54,179 bases of DNA from an uncultured Eubacterium sp. (GTDB lineage: Bacteria; Bacillota; Clostridia; Lachnospirales; Lachnospiraceae). The stretch is from contig URQO01000007.1 of NCBI GenBank assembly GCA_900550135.1, forward strand, positions 1 through 54,179, in the 5' to 3' direction. The notes beneath the pieces are model-generated. The model saw only the letters and a program-made list of their open reading frames with translations. It had not been told where the DNA came from and did no database searches. Every line of letters starts with the position of its first letter. Within the stretch, counting starts at the first letter, position 1. Position numbers and translations under genes: made by a program. This document shows, one piece after another, positions 1 through 7,483 of the stretch.

Positions 1-779
1 GACTTTTCATCCTGACAGGAAATAACAATACCTGTTGGAATATGTGTAAGTCTTACAGCAGAATCTGTTGTATTTACACACTGTCCACCATTTCCTGATG
101 CTCTAAACACATCAAAACGACAATCGTTCATATCAATCTCAACGTCAACTTCTTCTGCTTCAGGCATAATTGCAACTGTAGCTGTTGATGTATGAATACG
201 TCCACCTGATTCTGTTACCGGTATACGCTGTACACGATGTACACCACTTTCATATTTAAGTCTTGAATATGCGCCGTGACCATTAATCATAAATACAACT
301 TCTTTAAATCCTCCAAGACCATTTTCGTTCACAGAAATCATTTCTGTTTTCCACTTCTGACTTTCTGCATACATACAGTACATTCTGTATAATTCAGCGG
401 CAAACAAAGCAGCTTCATCACCACCTGCGCCACCTCTTATTTCAACTACAACATTCTTGTCGTCATTCCCATCCTTTGGTAAAAGAAGAATCTTAAGTTG
501 ATCTTCCATTTCAGGAATTGATGCTTTTGCTTCATTCATTTCTTCTTTTGCAAGTTCTCTCATTTCTTCATCAGACTCTTCGTCAAGAATAAAAAGACTA
601 TCCTCAATTGTCTGTTTTGCTTCTTTATACTTTTTGTATAATTCAACAATTGGTGCCAAATCACTTTGTTCTTTCATAAGTTTTCTGAAATTTGCCTGGT
701 CACTAACAACATTTGGGTCATTTAGCTGATCCATGATTTCCTTATATCTTTCTAAAATTCCATCTAATTTGTCAAACAT
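1..779 (-). CDS. prfA: Peptide chain release factor 1, partial (C-terminus beyond window)
   Basis: Class I release factor that reads UAA and UAG in the ribosomal A site and triggers peptide release. Translating the minus strand from the ATG at 779 gives 259 uninterrupted residues; the frame runs off the left edge, so about 100 C-terminal residues of a usual ~357 are missing. The catalytic GGQ lies at residues 231-233 in GNGGQCVN. The codon-recognition PxT motif is PVT, just before the conserved SGGRIHTSTATV stretch, which favours RF1 over RF2. The next gene upstream, prmC, methylates the Gln of this GGQ motif; only about two bases separate the two genes, so they are probably co-translated. 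Confidence 0.96.
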   Translation of the reverse strand, partial: MFDKLDGILERYKEIMDQLNDPNVVSDQANFRKLMKEQSDLAPIVELYKKYKEAKQTIEDSLFILDEESDEEMRELAKEEMNEAKASIPEMEDQLKILLLPKDGNDDKNVVVEIRGGAGGDEAALFAAELYRMYCMYAESQKWKTEMISVNENGLGGFKEVVFMINGHGAYSRLKYESGVHRVQRIPVTESGGRIHTSTATVAIMPEAEEVDVEIDMNDCRFDVFRASGNGGQCVNTTDSAVRLTHIPTGIVISCQDEK

Positions 780-781
780 CT

Positions 782-1621
782 CTATTCCTTTCCGGCAATA
801 ACCATACGGTCTAAGCCTGATAAATCTTTTAATACCTGAATATTTTTAAAGTGGTTCTCCTTGAGTAATTTTTTTACAGCCCCACCTTGATCATATCCTA
901 TTTCAAAATAAATCTTTCCATTTTCATTTAAATAGTCATTTGCCTGACTACATATCCTTTTGTAAAATAAAAGTCCATCTTTTTTCCCATCAAGAGCAAT
1001 TGTTGGCTCATGTTTTTTTACTTCTTCCATTAGTTCATCAATGTCTGCAGATGGAATATATGGTGGATTCGACACTATAATGTCATATTTTTTTTCAACA
1101 TTATCAAACAAATCACTATGAATAAAATGCACATTTGCATTATTTATCTTATTATTTTCTTTTGCAACATCCAATGCTTTTTCAGATATGTCAACAGCAT
1201 CTACAATAGCACTGCCACACATTTTGTCTATGGAAATGGCAATACATCCTGAACCTGTACACATATCAAGAACTGAAACTTTTTTATCTCCTACAAATCT
1301 TACAATTCTGTCAACCAGCAATTCTGTTTCCGGTCTAGGAATAAGCACATTTTCATTGACTTTAAAAGTATAATCCATAAAGCACTGTGTACCTGTTATA
1401 TGCTGTAGTGGTGTATGATTTGCTCTTTTTAGCACTGCCCTTTTATACGTTCCTGCAAGGTCATCATTTACCTTTAGCGAAGGGTTCATAAAATACTTTT
1501 GCCTTGTGCACCCTAAAATATGTTCCGCCAAAAGCCAGCTGTCTGTGTCAGCATCTGAAATATTATTTTGCTTTAATAATTTTGTAGCCTCTGCTACTAA
1601 CTCTTTTACTAAAACTTCCAA
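782..1621 (-). CDS. prmC: Peptide chain release factor N5-glutamine methyltransferase PrmC (HemK)
   Basis: SAM-dependent enzyme that methylates the GGQ glutamine of release factors. The 279-residue protein has the family's N-terminal helical domain, a SAM-binding glycine loop at about 118-130 (LDMCTGSGCIAIS) and the hallmark NPPY motif at 185-188, which binds the substrate glutamine side chain. Length is normal. The start is a TTG preceded by AGGA five bases upstream; no ATG fits better. The gene's 5' end overlaps the 3' end of the DUF1385 gene by 13 bases and it runs into prfA, its substrate gene, so translational coupling across the three genes is likely. Confidence 0.96.
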   Translation of the reverse strand: MEVLVKELVAEATKLLKQNNISDADTDSWLLAEHILGCTRQKYFMNPSLKVNDDLAGTYKRAVLKRANHTPLQHITGTQCFMDYTFKVNENVLIPRPETELLVDRIVRFVGDKKVSVLDMCTGSGCIAISIDKMCGSAIVDAVDISEKALDVAKENNKINNANVHFIHSDLFDNVEKKYDIIVSNPPYIPSADIDELMEEVKKHEPTIALDGKKDGLLFYKRICSQANDYLNENGKIYFEIGYDQGGAVKKLLKENHFKNIQVLKDLSGLDRMVIAGKE

Positions 1622-2664
1622 TTATATCCTGATCCTGTTCTAACTTTTTTGTACTCCTGTGGTACCGGCTGTTCTTCTACCGGTACTGTTTTTACCTTTT
1701 TAGGTTTTCTTGCATTAATACCATTATCTTCTAAATACTGTTCCCAATCGAAAACTGCCTCAACAGCCTCGATTGCTACTTCTATCATGTCTTCAGTTGG
1801 CTCCTTTGTTGTAATCTTCTGCATCCAAAGTCCCGGCATACTTAAAGCATTGATAATTTTATTATTTGAAGAACCTGCTTTTCTAATAAACTCATATGAC
1901 ACACCTGCAATAACAGGAACTAATAAAATTCTTGTTAAGTATCTAAGCCAAACTGTTTTTGGTGTAACTACAATAAACAGTAAAATGCTAATTACGAGAA
2001 CAATAAGCAGAAAACTTGTTCCACACCTTTTGTGAAATCTTGAACTTTTCTTAACATTATTTACTGTCAGAATATGTCCGTTTTCAATACAGTTGATGCA
2101 CTTGTGCTCTGCACCATGATACATAAACGTACGTTTAATGTCATCCATAAGTGAAATCAATAAAAGATAGGCTATAAATAATACTATCTTTACAATCCCT
2201 TCTATGATAGGTACATGTGCAGGTCTTACCCAGGACACATATCTTTCCATAACATCTGCAATAAACAGTGGCAATACCATAAATAATGCAACAGCAATAA
2301 TCACTGAAAGGCATACTGTAAATCCCATAATTATTTTTTCTGCCTTATCACCAAACTTTGCTGACAACCACTGTTCTAACTTATCTGGTTCTGACTCATA
2401 ATCTTCATCAAAAAACTGTGCTGAAAATGTAAGAGTCTTTACACCTAATACCAATGAATCTATAAAACTGAAAATACCTCTGATAAAAGGTAACTGAAAT
2501 AATTTACACTTACTTGTAAGTCCTTTGTATTCCTGTTCATCTACAACAATTGAGCCATCCGGTTGTCTTACCGCTACGGCATATTTGTCTTTATTTCTCA
2601 TCATAATGCCTTCCATAACAGCCTGACCGCCAATTCCGGAAGAACGTAGTTTATTATTCTTCAT
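1609..2664 (-). CDS. DUF1385 family membrane protein (YqhQ-like)
   Basis: Conserved Bacillota membrane protein of unknown biochemical role, often found near prmC, prfA and rpmE. The N-terminus has the family signature SGIGGQAVMEGIMMR, and a later segment has the typical HGAEHKCINCIENG stretch with conserved His and Cys. Several hydrophobic segments (about residues 110-135, 155-175 and 215-250) indicate a polytopic membrane protein. A GTG start three codons upstream (2673) is possible, but AAAGGTG lies six bases before the ATG at 2664, so I take the ATG (351 residues). It overlaps prmC by 13 bases and follows rpmE after a hairpin, consistent with an rpmE-DUF1385-prmC-prfA transcription unit. 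Confidence 0.88.
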   Translation of the reverse strand: MKNNKLRSSGIGGQAVMEGIMMRNKDKYAVAVRQPDGSIVVDEQEYKGLTSKCKLFQLPFIRGIFSFIDSLVLGVKTLTFSAQFFDEDYESEPDKLEQWLSAKFGDKAEKIIMGFTVCLSVIIAVALFMVLPLFIADVMERYVSWVRPAHVPIIEGIVKIVLFIAYLLLISLMDDIKRTFMYHGAEHKCINCIENGHILTVNNVKKSSRFHKRCGTSFLLIVLVISILLFIVVTPKTVWLRYLTRILLVPVIAGVSYEFIRKAGSSNNKIINALSMPGLWMQKITTKEPTEDMIEVAIEAVEAVFDWEQYLEDNGINARKPKKVKTVPVEEQPVPQEYKKVRTGSGYNWKF

Positions 2665-2702
2665 GCATTTCACCTTTGTAAATTATATATAATTATGAAA
2701 AT

Positions 2703-2726
2703 AGGTTGAGAATTGCTTCTCAACCT
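2703..2726 (-). terminator. Hairpin after rpmE, possible attenuating terminator
   Basis: A perfect 10-bp stem (AGGTTGAGAA with TTCTCAACCT) around a 4-base loop lies 16 bases past the rpmE stop. On the minus strand it is followed by a short, impure T run (ATTTTC), so termination may be partial, letting some transcripts read into the DUF1385 gene. Confidence 0.6.
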
Positions 2727-2741
2727 GTTATCCTTAAAAAC

Positions 2742-2942
2742 TTATTTGATACCATATTTCTTGTTGAACTTATCAATTCTACCACGAGCTGAAACAGCTT
2801 TCTGCTGTCCTGTGTAGAATGGATGACATGCTGAGCAAATTTCAACATGAAGCTCTGATTTAGTTGAACCTGTTACGAATGTGTTACCACAGTTACATGT
2901 AACGGTTGCTTCCTGGTAATCTGGATGGATTCCTTCTCTCAT
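2742..2942 (-). CDS. rpmE: 50S ribosomal protein L31 (bL31)
   Basis: Small ribosomal protein of the large subunit, 66 residues, normal for bL31. It begins MREGIHPDYQEATVTC and carries the zinc-binding C+ form cysteines (C-x-C near residue 17 and C-x-x-C near residue 37, in CSACHPFYTG). The reading frame stays open upstream to 3065, but that part is not conserved in the family; AGAGGTG sits seven bases before the ATG at 2942 and decides the start. A strong sigma-A-type promoter lies at 3013-3041. The zinc-ligand form suggests it is the housekeeping, zinc-replete L31. Confidence 0.96.
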   Translation of the reverse strand: MREGIHPDYQEATVTCNCGNTFVTGSTKSELHVEICSACHPFYTGQQKAVSARGRIDKFNKKYGIK

Positions 2943-2973
2943 TACATTCACCTCTTTAATTTTTTTTATGCAT

Positions 2974-2988
2974 ATTGGCAACGCCAAT
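2974..2988 (-). promoter_or_regulatory. 15-bp palindrome in the rpmE leader
   Basis: ATTGGC and GCCAAT arms flank a 3-base centre about 30 bases upstream of the rpmE start, inside the predicted 5' leader. The same GTTGCCAAT word overlaps the -35 box of the rpmE promoter (3033-3042). It could be a short hairpin in the leader RNA or a protein operator; the sequence alone does not decide. Confidence 0.4.
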
Positions 2989-3012
2989 CCGTTTTTACTC
3001 AATAGCCTAGAT

Positions 3013-3041
3013 AGTATAACATAGGTATTGTTTATTGGCAA
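3013..3041 (-). promoter_or_regulatory. Sigma-A promoter of rpmE
   Basis: On the minus strand, -35 TTGCCA (3036-3041) and -10 TATACT (3013-3018) are separated by exactly 17 bp, with a TGT extended -10 element. The predicted start lies near 3006, giving a leader of about 64 bases. This separates rpmE and the genes after it from rho transcription. Confidence 0.75.
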
Positions 3042-3087
3042 CCCCTTTTTTCTCATATTTTTCATATTTTTATAAAAGAAATAAAAC

Positions 3088-4572
3088 CTATCTTCTTGAA
3101 TGTCCCGGATTGTATCTTATTTTACCAACTTTTGCTATAAACTCTTCATTATTTGCTGTTCTTGAGAAAAGACTTAATATCTGTTCAACAGCTTCTTCTT
3201 TTCTCATACTGTTCATTTCTTTTCTTATGATATATGAAGCACCAAGCTCTTCACTATTTAAAAGTAGATCCTCACGTCTTGTTCCTGACTGTGTAATATC
3301 AATTGCAGGAAATATTCTCTTTTCAGATAATTTTCTGTCAAGAATCAGTTCCATGTTACCTGTTCCCTTAAATTCTTCATATACTACGTCATCCATTTTA
3401 CTTCCTGTATTGACAAGTGCTGTGGCAAGAATTGTAAGACTTCCGCCTTCACGCATGTTTCTTGCTGCTCCAAAAAATCTTTTTGGCATATGAAGTGCTG
3501 CCGGATCAAGACCTCCTGATAAAGTACGTCCACTTGGTGGAACTGTCATGTTATATGCTCTTGCCAGTCTGGTAATACTGTCAAGTAAAATAATTACATC
3601 TTTTCCATGTTCTACCAGTCTTTTTGCTCTTTCAATAACCATTTCCGAAACTCTTTTATGATGTTCAGGAAGTTCATCGAAAGTTGAATATATCACTTCA
3701 ACATTATCTCCAACAATAGCTTCTTTAATATCTGTAACTTCTTCCGGTCTTTCATCAATTAATAAAATAATCATTTCCATTTCCGGATTGTTTTTAAGAA
3801 CAGCCTTTGCTGTTTCTTTTAATAATGTAGTTTTACCTGCCTTTGGTGGAGAAACTATCATACCACGCTGTCCCTTACCAATAGGGCTAACCAAATCCAT
3901 AACTCTCATGGCTGTACTATGTCCATCTGTTTCAAGGTGAAGTCTCTCATTTGGGAAAATTGGAGTTAAATCTTCGAAATTGGGTCTGGATAATACTTTA
4001 TCAAGACCTTCGCCGTTTATTTTATCTACATAATATAATGCCCCAAACTTTTCATTTTCTCTTTTTTCTCTAACACGACCTGTTACGAAATCTCCTGTTT
4101 TAAGTCTAAATCTTTTAATCTGAGACGGAGCAACATATACATCATCATCTCCGGGCATGTAATTATCACATCTTATAAATCCAAATCCGTCCGGCATAAC
4201 TTCAAGAATACCTGTACGTTCAGTACCATTTTCATTTGGAACTTCATTTTTGTGTTCCGCAGGTGCCTCACTATTTCTGTGGTGTCTTCTTTTCCTGTTA
4301 TCATCCTGAGCCTGTTCTCTATTTTCGGATTCTGAACCATTCTGTTCTTTTGAAGTTTCTTCGTTTACTTCATTTGTTTTATGTTTAACTTCTTTTTTAA
4401 TTTCTTTTTTTGTTTCTTTTTGATTTTCCTGAGCAGCTTCTTTTTTCTGTGCAACTTCAAGAATCATATCTATAAGTTGTTGCTTCCTTAAAGTTGTAAC
4501 TGATTTTATTCCATTTGTCTTTGCAATTTCCCTTAATTGAGTAACCGGCAATGACTGTAATTTTTCTCTCAT
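3088..4572 (-). CDS. rho: Transcription termination factor Rho
   Basis: Hexameric RNA-dependent ATPase/helicase that terminates transcription. 494 residues in order: N-terminal helical Rho-N domain (1-40), a Lys/Glu/Asn-rich low-complexity insertion (about 42-118) common in Clostridia, a cold-shock-like RNA-binding domain starting GILEVMPDGFGFIR (121-), and the RecA-like motor with Walker A SPPKAGKTTLLK (251-262) and Walker B followed by the Q-loop region (VIILLDSITRLARAYN, about 325-340). The family is usually ~420 residues, and the insertion accounts for the extra length. The ATG at 4572 follows AAAGGAG. It is divergent from the malic enzyme gene. Confidence 0.97.
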   Translation of the reverse strand: MREKLQSLPVTQLREIAKTNGIKSVTTLRKQQLIDMILEVAQKKEAAQENQKETKKEIKKEVKHKTNEVNEETSKEQNGSESENREQAQDDNRKRRHHRNSEAPAEHKNEVPNENGTERTGILEVMPDGFGFIRCDNYMPGDDDVYVAPSQIKRFRLKTGDFVTGRVREKRENEKFGALYYVDKINGEGLDKVLSRPNFEDLTPIFPNERLHLETDGHSTAMRVMDLVSPIGKGQRGMIVSPPKAGKTTLLKETAKAVLKNNPEMEMIILLIDERPEEVTDIKEAIVGDNVEVIYSTFDELPEHHKRVSEMVIERAKRLVEHGKDVIILLDSITRLARAYNMTVPPSGRTLSGGLDPAALHMPKRFFGAARNMREGGSLTILATALVNTGSKMDDVVYEEFKGTGNMELILDRKLSEKRIFPAIDITQSGTRREDLLLNSEELGASYIIRKEMNSMRKEEAVEQILSLFSRTANNEEFIAKVGKIRYNPGHSRR

Positions 4573-4658
4573 AAAAACTCCTTTCGCATGTAAAATATAT
4601 AGTTTTGTCTTTTATGGAAAATGTAGGGGAACTCCCTTGTGAATTTCTTGATTCTTTA

Positions 4659-4688
4659 ACTATACCTTATTCTAACACAATAACATAA
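4659..4688 (-). promoter_or_regulatory. Candidate rho promoter
   Basis: A minus-strand TATAGT -10 (4659-4664) has a weak TATGTT about 17 bp upstream. The predicted start near 4651 leaves a leader of about 78 bases containing a short GGGA/TCCC hairpin. The -35 match is poor, so this is tentative. Confidence 0.35.
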
Positions 4689-4716
4689 AAAATCATAGTG
4701 TTAATTTTTAAACTAT

Positions 4717-4724
4717 GATATAAT
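4717..4724 (+). promoter_or_regulatory. Extended -10 promoter of the malic enzyme gene
   Basis: TATAAT at 4719-4724 is preceded by TGA, giving a TGnTATAAT extended -10 element. No convincing -35 lies 16-18 bp upstream, as is usual for this promoter class. Transcription would begin near 4731 and produce a leader of about 150 bases before the ATG at 4881. Confidence 0.6.
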
Positions 4725-4735
4725 TTATTTGATTG

Positions 4736-4860
4736 CCCTATTGCTTTGTACCATGGTAAAAAGCACATCAGTGCAGGGTGCACTACTTTCTTAGGCAGGT
4801 GCAAGGCATATAGATACAAGGTTATGCCACTTTCTTTGGCAGGTGGCAGGGCATATTACT
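4736..4860 (+). ncRNA. Tandem structured leader of the malic enzyme gene (candidate riboswitch)
   Basis: The leader contains a GCAC/GTGC hairpin (4763-4774) and then two similar modules. Module 1 pairs TGCAC (4779-4783) with GTGCA (4799-4803); module 2 pairs TGCCAC (4825-4830) with GTGGCA (4843-4848). The loops share TTTCTT-A/T-GGCAG, and each module is followed by GGCATA (4805-4810, 4850-4855). The stems differ in sequence but keep pairing, which argues for selection on structure. TATGCC (4823-4828) could pair with either GGCATA copy, allowing alternative folds just before the GGAGG at 4870-4874. I do not recognise a known riboswitch class in it; function is inferred. Confidence 0.55.
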
Positions 4861-4880
4861 TTAAATTATGGAGGTTTATC

Positions 4881-6032
4881 ATGACAACAGACGAAAAAGC
4901 ATTAAAATTACATGAGAAATTGAATGGCAAATTAAGCACTGAGGCAAAATTCCATGTAAAATCAAGAGAAGATTTATCATTGGCATATACTCCCGGAGTT
5001 GCAGAGCCATGTAGAAAGATTGCTGACAATCCTGATGATGTATACAAATATACATGGAAGGCAAATACTGTAGCTGTAGTATCAGATGGAAGTGCCGTTC
5101 TTGGTCTTGGAAACATTGGTCCTAAAGCTGCAATGCCTGTTATGGAAGGCAAAGCTGTTTTATTTAAGGAATTCGGTGGAGTTAATGCAGTTCCAATCTG
5201 TCTTGACACACAGGATACTGATGAAATCGTAAAAACAGTTGCAAACATTGCCCCGGGATTTGGCGGAATCAATCTTGAAGATATTTCAGCTCCAAGATGT
5301 TTTGAAATCGAAAGCAGACTTAAAGAAATCCTTGACATTCCGGTTTTCCACGATGACCAGCATGGTACTGCCATTGTTGTACTTGCAGGTATTATCAATG
5401 CATTAAAAGTTGTTGGTAAGAAAAAAGAAAACTGTAAAGTTGTTATTAACGGTGACGGTTCTGCCGGCATTGCCATTTGCAAACTTTTGCTTAATTACGG
5501 ATTTAAAGATGTTACAATCTGTGGTTTATATGGTATCCTTTCAAAAGATATAGAAGATTTAAACTGGGCACAAAAAGAAATGGCTCAGGTTACAAATTTA
5601 TCAGGTAAAAACGGAAAACTTGCTGATGCATTGGTTGGTGCTGATATTTTTGTTGGTGTATCTGCTCCAAATATGGTTGATACTGATATGGTAAATACTA
5701 TGAATAAAGATGCTATTATATTCGCAATGGCAAATCCAGTCCCTGAAATTATGCCTGATGTAGCAAAAGCTGCCGGTGCAAGGGTTGTTGGTACAGGACG
5801 TTCTGATTTTCCAAATCAGGTAAACAATGTTGTTGCCTTCCCTGGTATTTTTAAGGGAGCTTTGGAAGGTCGTGCAAAACAGATTACCGAAGATATGAAA
5901 CTTGCTGCTGCTCTTGCTATTGCTTCACTTGTTCCTGATGATCAGTTAAGTGATGAAAATATTTTACCGGAGGCATTTGACCCTCAGGTTGCAGATATTG
6001 TTGCAAAAGCTGTTAAGGACAATATTCGCTAA
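4881..6032 (+). CDS. NAD(P)-dependent malic enzyme (oxaloacetate-decarboxylating)
   Basis: Converts malate to pyruvate and CO2 with reduction of NAD(P), a cytosolic anaplerotic and redox step. The 383-residue protein is of the short bacterial type: an N-terminal malic domain with YTPGVAEPC, a conserved substrate/cofactor stretch containing DGSAVLGLGNIGP, a metal-binding region around FHDDQHGTAIV, and a C-terminal NAD-binding domain with GDGSAGIAI. The frame is open from 4746, but that segment is the structured leader; GGAGG six bases before the ATG at 4881 fixes the start. The gene is divergent from rho and 24 bases ahead of nrdG, with which it may be co-transcribed. The tandem leader suggests metabolite control. 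Confidence 0.93.
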   Translation: MTTDEKALKLHEKLNGKLSTEAKFHVKSREDLSLAYTPGVAEPCRKIADNPDDVYKYTWKANTVAVVSDGSAVLGLGNIGPKAAMPVMEGKAVLFKEFGGVNAVPICLDTQDTDEIVKTVANIAPGFGGINLEDISAPRCFEIESRLKEILDIPVFHDDQHGTAIVVLAGIINALKVVGKKKENCKVVINGDGSAGIAICKLLLNYGFKDVTICGLYGILSKDIEDLNWAQKEMAQVTNLSGKNGKLADALVGADIFVGVSAPNMVDTDMVNTMNKDAIIFAMANPVPEIMPDVAKAAGARVVGTGRSDFPNQVNNVVAFPGIFKGALEGRAKQITEDMKLAAALAIASLVPDDQLSDENILPEAFDPQVADIVAKAVKDNIR

Positions 6033-6056
6033 TTATTCAAATAGGAGGTGGTTCTT

Positions 6057-6584
6057 TTGAACTATGCCGAAATTAAAACATACGATGTTGCCAATGGTCC
6101 GGGCATTCGCGTTTCTCTTTTTGTAAGCGGATGTTCCCACAAATGTCCCGGCTGTTTTAATGAACAGGCTCAGGATTTTAACTTTGGAAAAGAGTTTACA
6201 CAGGACACTATTGACTACATTATTGATACATTAAGTTTTGGTGCATACGCAGGTGTAACACTTTTAGGTGGCGAACCTTTGGAACATATAAACCAAAAAG
6301 GGCTTCTGCCACTTGTCCGTAAAATAAAAGAAGTTTACCCCGACAAAACCATCTGGTGTTTTACCGGCTATGAATTTGAAAAGGATGTTATGGCTCATAT
6401 GTACAAAGAATGGCCTGAAACTAAAGAATTATTGTCATATATTGACGTGTTGGTTGACGGTCCGTTTATTGAATCTCTTAAAAATCTCAACTTGGTTTTT
6501 AGAGGTTCTGAAAATCAAAGACTAATAAAGGTTCCTGAAACCCTTGCTACAGGCAAAATCGTACTGTGGGAGAAAAAATTATAG
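6057..6584 (+). CDS. nrdG: Anaerobic ribonucleotide reductase activating protein (radical SAM)
   Basis: Radical-SAM activase that installs the glycyl radical on the class III reductase NrdD. 175 residues, normal for NrdG. The N-terminus YDVANGPGIRVSLFVSGC leads into the 4Fe-4S motif CSHKCPGC (CxxxCxxC), followed by the SAM-binding GGEPL. I choose the TTG at 6057 (MNYAEIK), which has AGGAGG eight bases upstream and matches the usual family start; a GTG at 6048 overlaps the ribosome binding site and is less likely. No nrdD is present beside it in this window, which is unusual because the two are often adjacent. A large RNA-like hairpin begins 17 bases after the stop. Confidence 0.93.
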   Translation: MNYAEIKTYDVANGPGIRVSLFVSGCSHKCPGCFNEQAQDFNFGKEFTQDTIDYIIDTLSFGAYAGVTLLGGEPLEHINQKGLLPLVRKIKEVYPDKTIWCFTGYEFEKDVMAHMYKEWPETKELLSYIDVLVDGPFIESLKNLNLVFRGSENQRLIKVPETLATGKIVLWEKKL

Positions 6585-6601
6585 TTTTAATTGCCGGGTT
6601 T

Positions 6602-6757
6602 CACTGTGGAGCCTTTCACACATTAACGAAAGCACGCTCCCGCTGCCAAACCCTCGTAGCGGTCCTATAAAGCCGACTAAGCGCCTTTATGGACCGACGG
6701 GGTTTGAAGCACTTTCGTTTAATTGTGTGAAAGGCTCCAACGGGGATATCGACAGTG
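6602..6757 (+). ncRNA. Large multi-tier hairpin, probable structured noncoding RNA
   Basis: A nested inverted repeat spans 156 bases: CACTGT/ACAGTG (6602-6607, 6752-6757); a 14-bp perfect stem (6608-6621 with 6725-6738) continued by ATTAA/TTAAT and CGAAAG/CTTTCG (to 6632 and 6712); CAAACCC plus CGT (6647-6657, bulged T) with 6697-6706; and GGTCC plus ATAAAG (6661-6672, bulged T) with 6685-6695. The apical loop is CCGACTAAGCGC. The element is GC-rich against its surroundings and is followed by a run of seven Ts (from about 6773), so it could also end the nrdG transcript. The size and bulges suggest a defined ncRNA; the raiA motif is one class to test, but I cannot assign it. Confidence 0.6.
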
Positions 6758-6797
6758 GGAATATGAATATAATTTTTTTGTTGTGGGGGGATTTTTA

Positions 6798-6825
6798 TTG
6801 TCTTTTATTGTCATATAAATATACT
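6798..6825 (+). promoter_or_regulatory. Candidate sigma-A promoter of dut
   Basis: TTGTCT (6798-6803) and TATACT (6820-6825) are 16 bp apart, about 65 bases upstream of the dut start. The rest of the 6758-6892 spacer is AT-rich with no gene. Confidence 0.5.
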
Positions 6826-6892
6826 ATTATGTTTTATTTATGAATTTTTAAGAAGATAGATTAATTGATTATTGGTTAAGGAGATAAATTTT

Positions 6893-7324
6893 ATGAATAT
6901 AAAGAAGTTAAAAGAAAATGCAATTATTCCAACTTATGGTTCTGAGTATGCTGCAGGTGCTGATTTATATGCTTGTACCGATGGGCCTATTACTATAAAG
7001 CCACAGGAGACTGCTTTTATTGGAACCGGTATTGCCATGGAAATTCCTATGGGATATGCAGGTCTTATTTATGCAAGAAGTGGTCTTTCATGTAAACAGG
7101 GGCTTGCTCCTGCCAACAAAGTCGGTGTAGTTGATGCAGATTATCGTGGAGAAATCACAGTGGCTCTTTACAATCATTCTAAGGACGAAAAAACTGTAGA
7201 ACCGGGAGATAGAATTGCCCAGATGGTTGTTGCTCCATTTTTACATGTTGACTTTAATGAAGTTGATGAGCTTTCTGACACTGTAAGAGGTATTGGTGGT
7301 TTTGGTTCTACAGGAACTAAATAG
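6893..7324 (+). CDS. dut: Deoxyuridine 5'-triphosphate nucleotidohydrolase (dUTPase)
   Basis: Hydrolyses dUTP to dUMP and pyrophosphate, keeping uracil out of DNA and supplying dUMP for dTMP synthesis. The 143-residue trimeric-type protein shows all five dUTPase motifs in order: AGADLYA, ARSGL, GVVDADYRGEI (with the catalytic Asp and uracil-binding region), GDRIAQMVV and the C-terminal RGIGGFGSTG arm. The frame is open from 6872, but AAGGAG lies eight bases before the ATG at 6893 (MNIKKLKEN), which fits the family. It follows nrdG, so two deoxynucleotide-metabolism genes are neighbours. Confidence 0.96.
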   Translation: MNIKKLKENAIIPTYGSEYAAGADLYACTDGPITIKPQETAFIGTGIAMEIPMGYAGLIYARSGLSCKQGLAPANKVGVVDADYRGEITVALYNHSKDEKTVEPGDRIAQMVVAPFLHVDFNEVDELSDTVRGIGGFGSTGTK

Positions 7325-7343
7325 AATTTTTCACTATATATTC

Positions 7344-7451
7344 AGGATTCTGATTTTTCATTCCACTATTAATAATTGATTATGTTTATAATTATCCGAA
7401 CACTTTTTCCTTTGTTACATATGAAGAAGTTAAAAGTACAATCAGAATCCT
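7344..7451. repeat. Inverted repeat after dut
   Basis: AGGATTCTGATT (7344-7355) is exactly complementary to AATCAGAATCCT (7440-7451), an 84-base loop apart, between the convergent dut and spoIIP genes. Just beyond it TTGCAC/GTGCAA (about 7458-7483) forms another short stem. The word CTATTGCTTTG at about 7450 also occurs at the start of the malic enzyme leader (about 4738). It may serve as a weak two-way terminator. Confidence 0.4.
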
Positions 7452-7483
7452 ATTGCTTTGCACATGGTATTGCTAAAGTGCAA

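Noticed and set aside
2943..3065. N-terminal extension of L31
   Set aside because: The open frame covers the promoter and leader; a proper ribosome binding site precedes the internal ATG and the family starts there.
4736..4880. Tandem glycine riboswitch
   Set aside because: The modules are about 35 bases, much smaller than glycine aptamers, and lack their conserved core; the downstream gene is not glycine-related.
6544..6843. 99-codon open frame over the large hairpin
   Set aside because: No ribosome binding site, overlaps nrdG, and its content is explained by the inverted repeat.
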